DNA from: Amaranthus tricolor
Lineage: Eukaryota > Streptophyta > Magnoliopsida > Caryophyllales > Amaranthaceae
Assembly (NCBI RefSeq): GCF_026212465.1
Contig: NC_080057.1
Coordinates: 8,047,398 to 8,111,397 of the forward strand
Direction of reading: 5' to 3'
Length of the DNA stretch: 64,000 nucleotides
Below, in pieces: positions 47,033-62,040 of the stretch (the first letter of the stretch is position 1; each line of letters begins with the position of its first letter). A program made the position numbers and the translations under genes. The notes beneath the pieces are model-generated. The model did no database searches. It had not been told where the DNA came from and worked only from the letters and a program-made list of their open reading frames with translations.

Positions 47033-47841
47033 TGATGTAAATGCTAACTCAAGACTTCCTAAATGATTAAGGAAGGAGAAGGACAAAAGAAAAGAAAGAA
47101 GAAGTAATTTGGGCAGAATGTATATTTGAATGAAAATAGGACAACCAAAGCACAAGAACAAACTCAATGCAATAGTATTTAGGCTAGAGACAAGACAAAC
47201 TCAATCTCCCCTAGTTTAATACTCAAGAACACACTCAAAGTATTAAAGAACTCTTGTTAACCTTGGACAAACACAAAGATAGGCAAGAAGAAAACACAAA
47301 GGTTGATTCATAAAACAAGTCTGAACTTTCATTCATGAATAGCTCTCTTTAAATAGAGTTACAACAGCAAAAGGAAGCTAAAAAGCAAGAGAAATTAAGG
47401 TGGGACGTCCAAGCATGGGGAACAAGCATTGGAACTCACAAAACAACATTAAATAGCCTCCAAAGCATGCATTAGGCTGATTTAAGTTGTTCCCTAAGCA
47501 TGCAGTAGCTAATTAATCAGATTTAAGTGGTAAAAAGACTTTAAAAAAACATAACTAAACTTGGACCTATCAAAGTGACGTCCAACCAATATATATGTAG
47601 CTTTACTTAATCTTCAACCCAAGTTAGACATGTAACAAATTCAGATTTAAAAGGATTAAAACCAAGTACTTCAAGAACTAAAGCAATCGGCTCATGAGAT
47701 AACGTATTTGATCTTGGATCAGAAGACAATATTGTCCAAAACCATACTTGAAACTTAAAATAAACCATATCCATATGTTAAAAAGATTGACATGTGATTT
47801 GATTTTGAATAAGCCGATTGCTATTGCATCATCTTGCATCA
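47033..47841 (-). mobile_element. 5' LTR of the non-autonomous element (809 bp)
   Basis: Same ends and length as the LTR at 45553-46361. TATA-like box at 47348-47355. It borders the satellite at 47842 with the second CAATG. Confidence 0.9.
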
Positions 47842-47846
47842 CAATG
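47842..47846. repeat. Target-site duplication CAATG, right copy
   Basis: Pairs with 45548-45552. Uninterrupted paralogous sites with a single CAATG are at 49424-49428 and 56417-56421. Confidence 0.92.
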
Positions 47847-49937
47847 ATCAATGAAGAATGAACGATGAAGAATGAACAAGGATCAATGATCAATGAAGAA
47901 TGAACGATGAAGAATAAACAAGAATCAATGATCAATGAAGAATGAACGATGAAGAATGAACAAGGATCAATGATCAATGAAGAATGAACGATGAAGAATG
48001 AACAAGGATCAATGATCAATGAAGAATGAACGATGAAGAATGAACAAGGATCAATGATCAATGACAAATGAACGATGAAGAATGAACAAGGATCAATGAT
48101 CAATGAAGAATGAACGATGAAGAATAAACAAGGATTAATGGTCAATGACGAATGAACGATGAAGAATGAACAAGGATCAATGATCAATGAAGAATGAACG
48201 ATGAAGAATGAACAAGGATCAATAGTCAATGACGAATGAACGATGAAGAATGAACAAGGATCAATGATCAATGAAGAATGAACGATGAAGAATGAACAAG
48301 GATCAATAGTCAATGAAGAATGAACAAGGATCAATGATCAATGAAGAATGAGCGATGAAGAATGAACAACGATCAATGATCAATGAAGAATGAACGATGA
48401 AGAATGAACAAGGATCAATGCTCAATGAAGAATGAACGATGAAGAATGAACAAGGATCAATTATCAATTAAGAATTAACGATGAAAAATGAACAAGGATC
48501 AATGATCAATGAAGAATAAACGATGAAGAATGAACAAGGATCAATGAAGAATTACGAATGAACGATGAAGAATGAACAAGGATCAATGATCAATGACGAA
48601 TGAACGATGAAGAATGAACAAAGATTAATGCTCAATGAAGAATGAACGATGAAGAATGAACAAGGATCAATGATCAATGAAGAATGAATGATGAAGAATG
48701 AACAAGGATTAATGGTCAATGACGAATGAACGATGAAGAATGAACAAGGATCAATGATCAATGAAGAATGAACGATGAAGAATGAACAAGGATTAATGCT
48801 CAATGAAGAAGGAACGTTGAAGAATGAACAAGGATCAATGATCAATGAAGAATGCACGATGAAGAATGAACAAGGATCAATGATCAATGAAGAATGAACG
48901 ATGAAGAATGAACAAGGATTAATGGTCAATGACGAATGAACGATGTAGAATGAACAAGGATCAATGATCAATGTAGAATGAATGATGAAGAATGAACAAG
49001 GATCAATAATCAATGAAGAATGAACGATGAAGAATGAACAAGGATAAATGGTCAATGAAGAATGAACGATGAAGAATGAACAAGGATCAATGATCAATGA
49101 CGAATGAACGATGAAGAATGAACAAGGATCAATGATCAATAAAGAATGAACGATGAAGAATGAACAAGGATCAATGATCAATGAAGAATGAACGATGAAA
49201 AATGAACAAGGATCAATTATCAATGACGAATGAACGATGAAGAATGAACAAGGATCAATGATCAATGAAGAATGAACGATGAAGAATAAACAAGGATTAA
49301 TGGTCAATGACGAATGAACGATGAAGAATGAACAAGGATCAATGATCAATGAAGGATGAACGATGAAGAATAAACAAGGATCAATCGTCAATGACGAATG
49401 AACGATGAAGAATCAACAAGGATCAATGATCAATGAAGAATGAACGATGAAGAATGAACAAGGATCAATGATCAATGAAGAATGAACGATGAAGAATAAA
49501 CAAGAATCAATGATCAATGAAGAATGAACGATGAAGAATGAACAAGGATCAATGATCAATGAAGAATGAACGATGAAGAATGAACAAGGATCAATGATCA
49601 ATGAAGAATGAACGATGAAGAATGAACAAGGATCAATGATCAATGACAAATGAACGATGAAGAATGAACAAGGATCAATGATCAATGAAGAATGAACGAT
49701 GAAGAATAAACAAGGATTAATGGTCAATGACGAATGAACGATGAAGAATGAACAAGGATCAATGATCAATGAAGAATGAACGATGAAGAATGAACAAGGA
49801 TCAATAGTCAATGACGAATGAACGATGAAGAATGAACAAGGATCAATGATCAATGAAGAATGAACGATGAAGAATGAACAAGGATCAATGATCAATGAAG
49901 AATGAACGATGAAGAATGAACAAGGATCAATTATCAA

Positions 49938-52545
49938 TTAAGAATTAACGATGAAAAATGAACAAGGATCAATGATCAATGAAGAATAAACGATGAAGAA
50001 TGAACAAGGATCAATGAAGAATGACGAATGAACGATGAAGAATGAACAAGGATCAATGATCAATGACGAATGAACGATGAAGAATGAACAAAGATTAATG
50101 GTCAATGAAGAATGAACGATGAAGAATGAACAAGGATCAATGATCAATGAAGAATGAATGATGAAGAATGAACAAGGATTAATGGTCAATGACGAATGAA
50201 CGATGAAGAATGAACAAGGATCAATGATCAATGAAGAATGAACGATGAAGAATGAACAAGGATTAATGCTCAATGAAGAAGGAACGATGAAGAATGAACA
50301 AGGATCAATGATCAATGAAGAATGCACGATGAAGAATGAACAAGGATCAATGATCAATGAAGAATGAACGATGAAGAATGAACAAGGATTAATGGTCAAT
50401 GACGAATGAACGATGTAGAATGAACAAGGATCAATGATCAATGTAGAATGAATGATGAAGAATGAACAAGGATCAATGATCAATGACGAATGAACGATGA
50501 AGAATGAACAAGGATCAATGATCAATGAAGAATGAACGATGAAGAATGAACAAGGATCAATGATCAATGACGAATGAACGATGAAGAATGAACAAGGATC
50601 AATGGTCAATGACGAATGAACGATGAAGAATGAACAAGGATCAATGATCAATGAAGAATGAATGATGAGGAATGAACAAGGATCAATGATCAATGAAGAA
50701 TGAACGAAGAAGAATGAACGATGAAGAATGAACAAGGTTCAATTATCAATGAATAATGAACGATGAAGAATGAACAAGGATTAATGGTCAATGTCGAATG
50801 AACGATGAAGAATGAACAAGGATCAATGATCAATGAAGAATGAACGATGAAAAATGAACAAGGATCAATGATCAATGAAGAATAAACGATGAAGAATGAA
50901 CAAGGATCAATGAAGAATGACGAATGAACGATGAAGAATGAACAAGGATCAATGATCAATGACGAATGAACGATGAAGAATGAACAAAGATTAATGCTCA
51001 ATGAAGAATGAACGATGAAGAATGAACAAGGATCAATGATCAATGAAGAATGAACGATGAAGAATGAACAAGGACTAATGGTCAATGACGAATGAACGAT
51101 GAAGAATGAACAAGGATCAATGATCAATGAAGAATGAACGATGAAGAATGAACAAGGATTAATGCTCAATAAACATTGAACGATGAAGAATGAACAAGGA
51201 TCAATGATCAATGAAGAATGCACGATGAAGAATGAACAAGGATTAATGGTATTTGACAAATGAACGATGAAGAATTAACAAGGATGAATGATCAATGAAG
51301 AATGAACTATGAAGAATGAACAAGGATCAATGGTCAATGACGAATGAACGATGAAGAATGAACAAGGATCAATGATCAAAGAAGAATGAACGATGAAGAA
51401 TTAACAAGGATCAATGATCAATGAAGAATGAACGATAAAGAATGAAAAAGGATCAATGATCAATGAAGAATGAACGATGAAGAATGAACAAGGATTAATG
51501 GTGAATGACGAATGAACGATGAAGAATGAACAAGGATCAATGATCAATCAAGAATGAACGATGAAGAATGAACAAGGATTAATGGTCAATGACGAAAGAA
51601 CGATGAAGAATGAACAAGGATTAATGGTCAATGACGAATGAACGATGAAGAATGAACAAGGATCAATGATCAATGAAGAATGAACGATGAAGAATGAACA
51701 AGGATCAATGATCAATGAAGAATGAATGATGAAGAATGAACAAGGATTAATGCTCAATGAAGAAGGAACGATGAAGAATGAACAAGGATCAATGATCAAT
51801 GAAGAATGCACGATGAAGAATGAACAAGGATTAATGGTCAATGACAAATGAACGATGAAGAATTAACAAGGATCAATGATCAATGAAGAATGAACTATGA
51901 AGAATGAACAAGGATCAATGGTCACTGACGAATGAACGATGAAGGATGAACAAGGATCAATGATCAAAGAAGAATGAACGATGAAGAATTAACAAGGATC
52001 AATGATCAATGAAGAATGAACGATGAAGAATGAAAAAGGATCAATGATCAATGAAGAATGAACGATGAAGAATGAACAAGGATCAATGATCAATCAAGAA
52101 TGAACGATGAAGAATGAACAAGGATTAATGGTCAATGACGAAAGAACGATGAAAAATGAACAAGGATAAATGATCAATGAAGAATGAACGATGAAGAATG
52201 AACAAGGATCAATGATCAATGAAGAATAAACGATGAAGAATGAACAAGGATCAATGAAGAATGACGAATGAACGATGAAGAATGAACAAGGATCAATGAT
52301 CAATGAAGAATGAACGATGAAGAATGAACAAGGATAAATGGTCAATGAAGAATGAACGATGAAGAATGAACAAGGATAAATGGTCAATGAAGAATAAACG
52401 ATGAAGAATGAACAAGGATCAATGAAGAATGACGAATGAACGATGAAGAATGAACAAGGATCAATGATTAATGAAGAATGAACGATGAAGAATGAACAAG
52501 GGTCAATGATCAATGAAGAATGAACGATGAAGAATGAACAAGGAT
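49938..52545. repeat. Higher-order satellite block, copy 1 of the 11.36-kb-offset pair
   Basis: The variant pattern repeats at +11361 bp up to about 52545. Beyond that the two copies differ (GGATCAATGGTC versus GGATTAATGATC). It includes unusual monomers such as AATGGTATTTGACAAATG near 51247 and AAACATTGAACG near 51172. Confidence 0.8.
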
Positions 52546-55500
52546 CAATGGTCAATGAAGAATGAACGATGAAGAATGAACAAGGATCAATGATCAATGA
52601 AGGATGAACGATGAAGAATAAACAAGGATCAATCGTCAATGACGAATGAACGATGAAGAATCAACAAGGATCAATGATCAATGAAGAATGAACGATGAAG
52701 AATGAACAAGGATCAATGATCAATGAAGAATGAACGATGAAGAATAAACAAGAATCAATGATCAATGAAGAATGAACGATGAAGAATGAACAAGGATCAA
52801 TGATCAATGAAGAATGAACGATGAAGAATGAACAAGGATCAATGATCAATGAAGAATGAACGATGAAGAATGAACAAGGATCAATGATCAATGACAAATG
52901 AACGATGAAGAATGAACGATGAAGAATAAACAAGGATTAATGGTCAATGACGAATGAACGATGAAGAATGAACAAGGATCAATGATCAATGAAGAATGAA
53001 CGATGAAGAATGAACAAGGATCAATAGTCAATGACGAATGAACGATGAAGAATGAACAAGGATCAATGATCAATGAAGAATGAACGATGAAGAATGAACA
53101 AGGATCAATAGTCAATGAAGAATGAACAAGGATCAATGATCAATGAAGAATGAGCGATGAAGAATGAACAACGATCAATGATCAATGAAGAATGAACGAT
53201 GAAGAATGAACAAGGATCAATGATCAATGAAGAATGAACGATGAAGAATAAACAAGAATCAATGATCAATGAAGAATGAACGATGAAGAATGAACAAGGA
53301 TCAATGATCAATGAAGAATGAACGATGAAGAATGAACAAGGATCAATGATCAATGAAGAATGAACGATGAAGAATGAACAAGGATCAATGATCAATGAAG
53401 AATGAACAATGAAGAATGAACAAGGATTAATAGTCAATGACGAATGAACGATGAAGAATGAACAAGGATCAATGATCAATGAAGAATGAACGATGAAGAA
53501 TGAACAAGGATTAATGGTCAAAGACGAATGAACGATGAAGAATGAACAAGTATCAATGATCAATGAAGAATGAACGATGAAGAATGAACAAGGATCAATG
53601 ATCAATGAAGAATGAATGATGAAGAATGAACAAGGATCAATAGTCAATGACGAATGAACGATGAAGAATGAACAAGGATCAATGATCAATGAATAATGAA
53701 CGATGAAGAATGAACAAGGATTAATGGTCAATGACGAATGAACGATGAAGAATGAACAAGGATCAATGATCAATGAAGAATGAACGATGAAGAATGAACA
53801 AGGATCAATGATCAAAGAAGAATGAACGATGAAGAATGAACAAGGATCAATGATCAATGAAGAATGAACGATGAAGAATGAACAAGGATCAATGATCAAT
53901 GAAGAATGAATGATGAAGAATGAACGATGAAGAATGAACAAGGATCAATTATCAATGAATAATGAACGATGAAGAATGAACAAGCATTAATGGTCAATGT
54001 CGAATGAACGATGAAGAATGAACAAGGATCAATGATCAATGAAGAATGAACGATGAAGAATGAACAAGGATCAATGATCAATGAAGAATAAACGATGAAG
54101 AATGAACAAGGATCAATGAAAAATGACGAATGAACGATGAAGAATGAACAAGGATCAATGATCAATGAAGAATGAACGATGAAGAATGAACAAGGATAAA
54201 TGGTCAATGAAGAATGAACGATGAAGAATGAACAAGGATAAATGGTCAATGAAGAATGAACGATGAAGAATTAACAAGGATCAATGATCAATGTCGAATG
54301 AACGATGAAGAATGAACAAGGATCAATGATCAATGAAGAATGAACAAGGGTCAATGATCAATGAAGAATGAACGATGAAGAATGAACAAGGATTAATGAT
54401 CAATGAAGAATGAATGATGAAGAATGAACAAGGATTAATGATCAATAAAGAATGAACGATGAAGAATGAACAAGGATCAATGATCAATGAAGAATGAACG
54501 ATGAAGAATAAACAAGGATTAATGGTCAATGACGAATGAACGATGAAGAATGAACAAGGATCAATGATCAATGAAGAATGAAGAATGAACGATGAAGAAT
54601 GAACAAGGATCAATGATCAATGAATAATGAACTATGAAGAAGGAACAAGGATTAATGGTCAATGACGAATGAACGATGAAGAATGAACAAGGATCAATGA
54701 TCAATGAAGAATGAACGATGAAGAATGAACAAGGATCAATGATCAAAGAAGAATGAACGATGAAGAATGAACAAGGATCAATGATCAATGAAGAATGAAC
54801 GATGAAGAATGAACAAGGATCAATGATCAATGAAGAATGAACGATGAAGAATGAACAAGGATCAATGATCAATGAATAATGAACTATGAAGAAGGAACAA
54901 GGATTAATGGTCAATGACGAATGAACGATGAAGAATGAACAAGGATCAATGATCAATGAAGAATGAACGATGAAGAATGAACAAGGATCAATGATCAAAG
55001 AAGAATGAACGATGAAGAATGAACAAGGATCAATGATCAATGAAGAATGAACGATGAAGAATGAACAAGGATCAATGATCAATGAAGAATGAACGATGAA
55101 GAATGAACAAGGATCAATTATCAATGAATAATGAACGATGAAGAATGAACAAGGATTAATGGTCAATGTCGAATGAACGATGAAGAATGAACAAGGATAA
55201 ATGATCAATGAAGAATGAACGATGAAGAATGAACAAGGATCAATGATCAATGAAGAATACACGATGAAGAATGAACAAGGATCAATGAAGAATGACGAAT
55301 GAACGATGAAGAATGAACAAGGATCAATGATCAATGAAGAATGAACGATGAAGAATGAACAAGGATAAATGGTCAATGAAGAATGAACGATGAAGAATGA
55401 ACAAGGATAAATGGTCAATGAAGAATAAACGATGAAGAATGAACAAGGATCAATGAAGAATGACGAATGAACGATGAAGAATGAACAAGGATCAATGATC

Positions 55501-55829
55501 AATGAAGAATGAACGATGAAGAATGAACAAGGGTCAATGATCAATGAAGAATGAACGATGAAGAATGAACAAGGATTAATGATCAATGAAGAATGAACGA
55601 TGAAGAATGAACAAGGATTAATGATCAATAAAGAATGAACGATGAAGAATGAACAAGGATCAATGATCAATGAAGAATGAACGATGAAGAATAAACAAGG
55701 ATAAATGGTCAATGACGAATGAACGATGAAGAATGAACAAGGATCAATGATCAATGAAGAATGAACGATGAAGAATGAACAAGGATCAATGGTCAATGAA
55801 GAATGAACGATGAAGAATGAACAAGGATC

Positions 55830-57930
55830 AATGATCAATGACGAATGAACGATGAAGAATGAACAAGGATCAATGATCAATAAAGAATGAACGATGAAGA
55901 ATGAACAAGGATCAATGATCAATGAAGAATGAACGATGAAGAATAAACAAGGATTAATGGTCAATGACGAATGAACGATGAAGAATGAACAAGGATCAAT
56001 AATCAATGAAGAATGAACGATGAAGAATGAACAAGGATAAATGGTCAATGAAGAATGAACGATGAAGAATGAACAAGGATCAATGATCAATGACGAATGA
56101 ACGATGAAGAATGAACAAGGATCAATGATCAATAAAGAATGAACGATGAAGAATGAACAAGGATCAATGATCAATGAAGAATGAACGATGAAAAATGAAC
56201 AAGGATCAATTATCAATGACGAATGAACGATGAAGAATGAACAAGGATCAATGATCAATGAAGAATGAACGATGAAGAATAAACAAGGATTAATGGTCAA
56301 TGACGAATGAACGATGAAGAATGAACAAGGATCAATGATCAATGAAGGATGAACGATGAAGAATAAACAAGGATCAATCGTCAATGACGAATGAACGATG
56401 AAGAATCAACAAGGATCAATGATAAATGAAGAATGAACGATGAAGAATGAACAAGGATCAATGATCAATGAAGAATGAACGATGAAGAATAAACAAGAAT
56501 CAATGATCAATGAAGAATGAACGATGAAGAATGAACAAGGATCAATGATCAATGAAGAATGAACGATGAAGAATGAACAAGGATCAATGATCAATGAAGA
56601 ATGAACGATGAAGAATGAACAAGGATCAATGATCAATGACAAATGAACGATGAAGAATGAACAAGGATCAATGATCAATGAAGAATGAACGATGAAGAAT
56701 AAACAAGGATTAATGGTCAATGACGAATGAACGATGAAGAATGAACAAGGATCAATCATCAATGAAGAATGAACGATGAAGAATGAACAAGGATCAATAG
56801 TCAATGACGAATGAACGATGAAGAATGAACAAGGATCAATGATCAATGAAGAATGAACGATGAAGAATGAACAAGGATCAATAGTCAATGACGAATGAAC
56901 GATGAAGAATGAACAAGGATCAATGATCAATAAAGAATGAACGATGAAGAATGAACAAGGATCAATGATCAATGAAGAATGAACGATGAAGAATAAACAA
57001 GGATTAATGGTCAATGACGAATGAACGATGAAGAATGAACAAGGATCAATAATCAATGAAGAATGAACGATGAAGAATGAACAAGGATAAATGGTCAATG
57101 AAGAATGAACGATGAAGAATGAACAAGGATCAATGATCAATGACGAATGAACGATGAAGAATGAACAAGGATCAATGATCAATAAAGAATGAACGATGAA
57201 GAATGAACAAGGATCAATGATCAATGAAGAATGAACGATGAAAAATGAACAAGGATCAATTATCAATGACGAATGAACGATGAAGAATGAACAAGGATCA
57301 ATGATCAATGAAGAATGAACGATGAAGAATAAACAAGGATTAATGGTCAATGACGAATGAACGATGAAGAATGAACAAGGATCAATGATCAATGAAGGAT
57401 GAACGATGAAGAATAAACAAGGATCAATCGTCAATGACGAATGAACGATGAAGAATCAACAAGGATCAATGATAAATGAAGAATGAACGATGAAGAATGA
57501 ACAAGGATCAATGATCAATGAAGAATGAACGATGAAGAATAAACAAGAATCAATGATCAATGAAGAATGAACGATGAAGAATGAACAAGGATCAATGATC
57601 AATGAAGAATGAACGATGAAGAATGAACAAGGATCAATGATCAATGAAGAATGAACGATGAAGAATGAACAAGGATCAATGATCAATGACAAATGAACGA
57701 TGAAGAATGAACAAGGATCAATGATCAATGAAGAATGAACGATGAAGAATAAACAAGGATTAATGGTCAATGACGAATGAACGATGAAGAATGAACAAGG
57801 ATCAATCATCAATGAAGAATGAACGATGAAGAATGAACAAGGATCAATAGTCAATGACGAATGAACGATGAAGAATGAACAAGGATCAATGATCAATGAA
57901 GAATGAACGATGAAGAATGAACAAGGATCA
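55830..57930. repeat. 1050-bp tandem duplication within the satellite
   Basis: The copies are at about 55830-56880 and 56880-57930, an offset of 1050 bp (25 monomers). Both contain the rare GATAAATGAAG variant (56421 and 57471). Boundaries are approximate. Confidence 0.75.
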
Positions 57931-60900
57931 ATAGTCAATGAAGAATGAACAAGGATCAATGATCAATGAAGAATGAGCGATGAAGAATGAACAACGATCA
58001 ATGATCAATGAAGAATGAACGATGAAGAATGAACAAGGATCAATGCTCAATGAAGAATGAACGATGAAGAATGAACAAGGATCAATTATCAATTAAGAAT
58101 TAACGATGAAAAATGAACAAGGATCAATGATCAATGAAGAATAAACGATGAAGAATGAACAAGGATCAATGAAGAATGACGAATGAACGATGAAGAATGA
58201 ACAAGGATCAATGATCAATGACGAATGAACGATGAAGAATGAACAAAGATTAATGCTCAATGAAGAATGAACGATGAAGAATGAACAAGGATCAATGATC
58301 AATGAAGAATGAATGATGAAGAATGAACAAGGATTAATGGTCAATGACGAATGAACGATGAAGAATGAACAAGGATCAATGATCAATGAAGAATGAACGA
58401 TGAAGAATGAACAAGGATTAATGCTCAATGAAGAAGGAACGTTCAAGAATGAACAAGGATCAATGATCAATGAAGAATGCACGATGAAGAATGAACAAGG
58501 ATCAATGATCAATGAAGAATGAACGATGAAGAATGAACAAGGATTAATGGTCAATGACGAATGAACGATGTAGAATGAACAAGGATCAATGATCAATGTA
58601 GAATGAATGATGAAAAATGAACAAGGATCAATAATCAATGAAGAATGAACGATGAAGAATGAACAAGGATAAATGGTCAATGAAGAATGAACGATGAAGA
58701 ATGAACAAGGATCAATGATCAATGACGAATGAACGATGAAGAATGAACAAGGATCAATGATCAATAAAGAATGAACGATGAAGAATGAACAAGGATCAAT
58801 GATCAATGAAGAATGAACGATGAAAAATGAACAAGGATCAATTATCAATGACGAATGAACGATGAAGAATGAACAAGGATCAATGATCAATGAAGAATGA
58901 ACGATGAAGAATAAACAAGGATTAATGGTCAATGACGAATGAACGATGAAGAATGAACAAGGATCAATGATCAATGAAGGATGAACGATGAAGAATAAAC
59001 AAGGATCAATCGTCAATGACGAATGAACGATGAAGAATCAACAAGCATCAATGATCAATGAAGAATGAACGATGAAGAATGAAAAAGGATCAATGATCAA
59101 TGAAGAATGAACGATGAAGAATAAACAAGAATCAATGATCAATGAAGAATGAACGATGAAGAATGAACAAGGATCAATGATCAATGAAGAATGAACGATG
59201 AAGAATGAACAAGGATCAATGATCAATGAAGAATGAACGATGAAGAATGAACAAGGATCAATGATCAATGACAAATGAACGATGAAGAATGAACAAGGAT
59301 CAATGATCAATGAAGAATGAACGATGAAGAATAAACAAGGATTAATGGTCAATGACGAATGAACGATGAGGAATGAACAAGGATCAATGATCAATGAAGA
59401 ATGAACGATGAAGAATGAACAAGGATCAATAGTCAATGACGAATGAACGATGAAGAATGAACAAGGATCAATGATCAATAAAGAATGAACGATGAAGAAT
59501 GAACAAGGATCAATAGTCAATGAAGAATGAACAAGGATCAATGATCAATGAAGAATGAGCGATGAAGAATGAACAACGATCAATGATCAATGAAGAATGA
59601 ACGATGAAGAATGAACAAGGATCAATGCTCAATGAAGAATGAACGATGAAGAATGAACAAGGATCAATTATCAATTAAGAATTAACGATGAAAAATGAAC
59701 AAGGATCAATGATCAATGAAGAATAAACGATGAAGAATGAACAAGGATCAATGAAGAATGACGAATGAACGATGAAGAATGAACAAGGATCAATGATCAA
59801 TGACGAATGAACGATGAAGAATGAACAAAGATTAATGCTCAATGAAGAATGAACGATGAAGAATGAACAAGGATCAATGATCAATGAAGAATGAATGATG
59901 AAGAATGAACAAGGATTAATGGTCAATGACGAATGAACGATGAAGAATGAACAAGGATCAATGATCAATGAAGAATGAACGATGAAGAATGAACAAGGAT
60001 TAATGCTCAATGAAGAAGGAACGATGAAGAATGAACAAGGATCAATGATCAATGAAGAATGCACGATGAAGAATGAACAAGGATCAATGATCAATGAAGA
60101 ATGCACGATGAAGAATGAACAAGGATCAATGATCAATGAAGAATGAACGATGAAGAATGAACAAGGATTAATGGTCAATGACGAATGAACGATGTAGAAT
60201 GAACAAGGATCAATGATCAATGTAGAATGAATGATGAAAAATGAACAAGGATCAATAATCAATGAAGAATGAACGATGAAGAATGAACAAGGATAAATGG
60301 TCAATGAAGAATGAACGATGAAGAATGAACAAGGATCAATGATCAATGACGAATGAACGATGAAGAATGAACAAGGATCAATGATCAATAAAGAATGAAC
60401 GATGAAGAATGAACAAGGATCAATGATCAATGAAGAATGAACGATGAAAAATGAACAAGGATCAATTATCAATGACGAATGAACGATGAAGAATGAACAA
60501 GGATCAATGATCAATGAAGAATGAACGATGAAGAATAAACAAGGATTAATGGTCAATGACGAATGAACGATGAAGAATGAACAAGGATCAATGATCAATG
60601 AAGGATGAACGATGAAGAATAAACAAGGATCAATCGTCAATGACGAATGAACGATGAAGAATCAACAAGGATCAATGATCAATGAAGAATGAACGATGAA
60701 GAATGAAAAAGGATCAATGATCAATGAAGAATGAACGATGAAGAATAAACAAGAATCAATGATCAATGAAGAATGAACGATGAAGAATGAACAAGGATCA
60801 ATGATCAATGAAGAATGAACGATGAAGAATGAACAAGGATCAATGATCAATGAAGAATGAACGATGAAGAATGAACAAGGATCAATGATCAATGACAAAT

Positions 60901-62040
60901 GAACGATGAAGAATGAACAAGGATCAATGATCAATGAAGAATGAACGATGAAGAATAAACAAGGATTAATGGTCAATGACGAATGAACGATGAGGAATGA
61001 ACAAGGATCAATGATCAATGAAGAATGAACGATGAAGAATGAACAAGGATCAATAGTCAATGACGAATGAACGATGAAGAATGAACAAGGATCAATGATC
61101 AATAAAGAATGAACGATGAAGAATGAACAAGGATCAATAGTCAATGAAGAATGAACAAGGATCAATGATCAATGAAGAATGAGCGATGAAGAATGAACAA
61201 CGATCAATGATCAATGAAGAATGAACGATGAAGAATGAACAAGGATCAATGCTCAATGAAGAATGAACGATGAAGAATGAACAAGGATCAATTATCAATT
61301 AAGAATTAACGATGAAAAATGAACAAGGATCAATGATCAATGAAGAATAAACGATGAAGAATGAACAAGGATCAATGAAGAATGACGAATGAACGATGAA
61401 GAATGAACAAGGATCAATGATCAATGACGAATGAACGATGAAGAATGAACAAAGATTAATGCTCAATGAAGAATGAACGATGAAGAATGAACAAGGATCA
61501 ATGATCAATGAAGAATGAATGATGAAGAATGAACAAGGATTAATGGTCAATGACGAATGAACGATGAAGAATGAACAAGGATCAATGATCAATGAAGAAT
61601 GAACGATGAAGAATGAACAAGGATTAATGCTCAATGAAGAAGGAACGATGAAGAATGAACAAGGATCAATGATCAATGAAGAATGCACGATGAAGAATGA
61701 ACAAGGATCAATGATCAATGAAGAATGAACGATGAAGAATGAACAAGGATTAATGGTCAATGACGAATGAACGATGTAGAATGAACAAGGATCAATGATC
61801 AATGTAGAATGAATGATGAAGAATGAACAAGGATCAATGATCAATGACGAATGAACGATGAAGAATGAACAAGGATCAATGATCAATGAAGAATGAACGA
61901 TGAAGAATGAACAAGGATCAATGATCAATGACGAATGAACGATGAAGAATGAACAAGGATCAATGGTCAATGACGAATGAACGATGAAGAATGAACAAGG
62001 ATCAATGATCAATGAAGAATGAATGATGAGGAATGAACAA
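57930..62040. repeat. Higher-order block of about 1.6 kb, two full copies and the start of a third
   Basis: The marker ATTAAGAATTAACGATG recurs near 58091, 59673 and 61297 (offsets 1582 and 1624). The 42-bp difference is one extra GAATGCACGATG monomer near 60060-60105. Boundaries are approximate. Confidence 0.75.

Larger units (their letters stand above)
45553..47841 (-). mobile_element. Non-autonomous LTR retrotransposon (2289 bp) in the satellite
   Basis: In its minus orientation the order is 5' LTR (47841-47033), iMet primer site, poly(A) run, 260-aa ORF, polypurine tract, 3' LTR (46361-45553). The internal region is only 671 bp and lacks protease, RT, RNase H and integrase. It has perfect TG...CA ends and a 5-bp target duplication. 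About 689 bp of each LTR are close to the complete element's 688-bp LTR, and 120 bp at the LTR 5' end are extra. It is therefore a likely passenger of the complete element's family, using its proteins in trans. Confidence 0.93.

Noticed and set aside
47678..48334. A 218-codon minus-strand frame joining satellite repeats to an element-like C-terminus.
   Set aside because: It is the accidental fusion of the satellite frame with the outer end of the 5' LTR at 47841.
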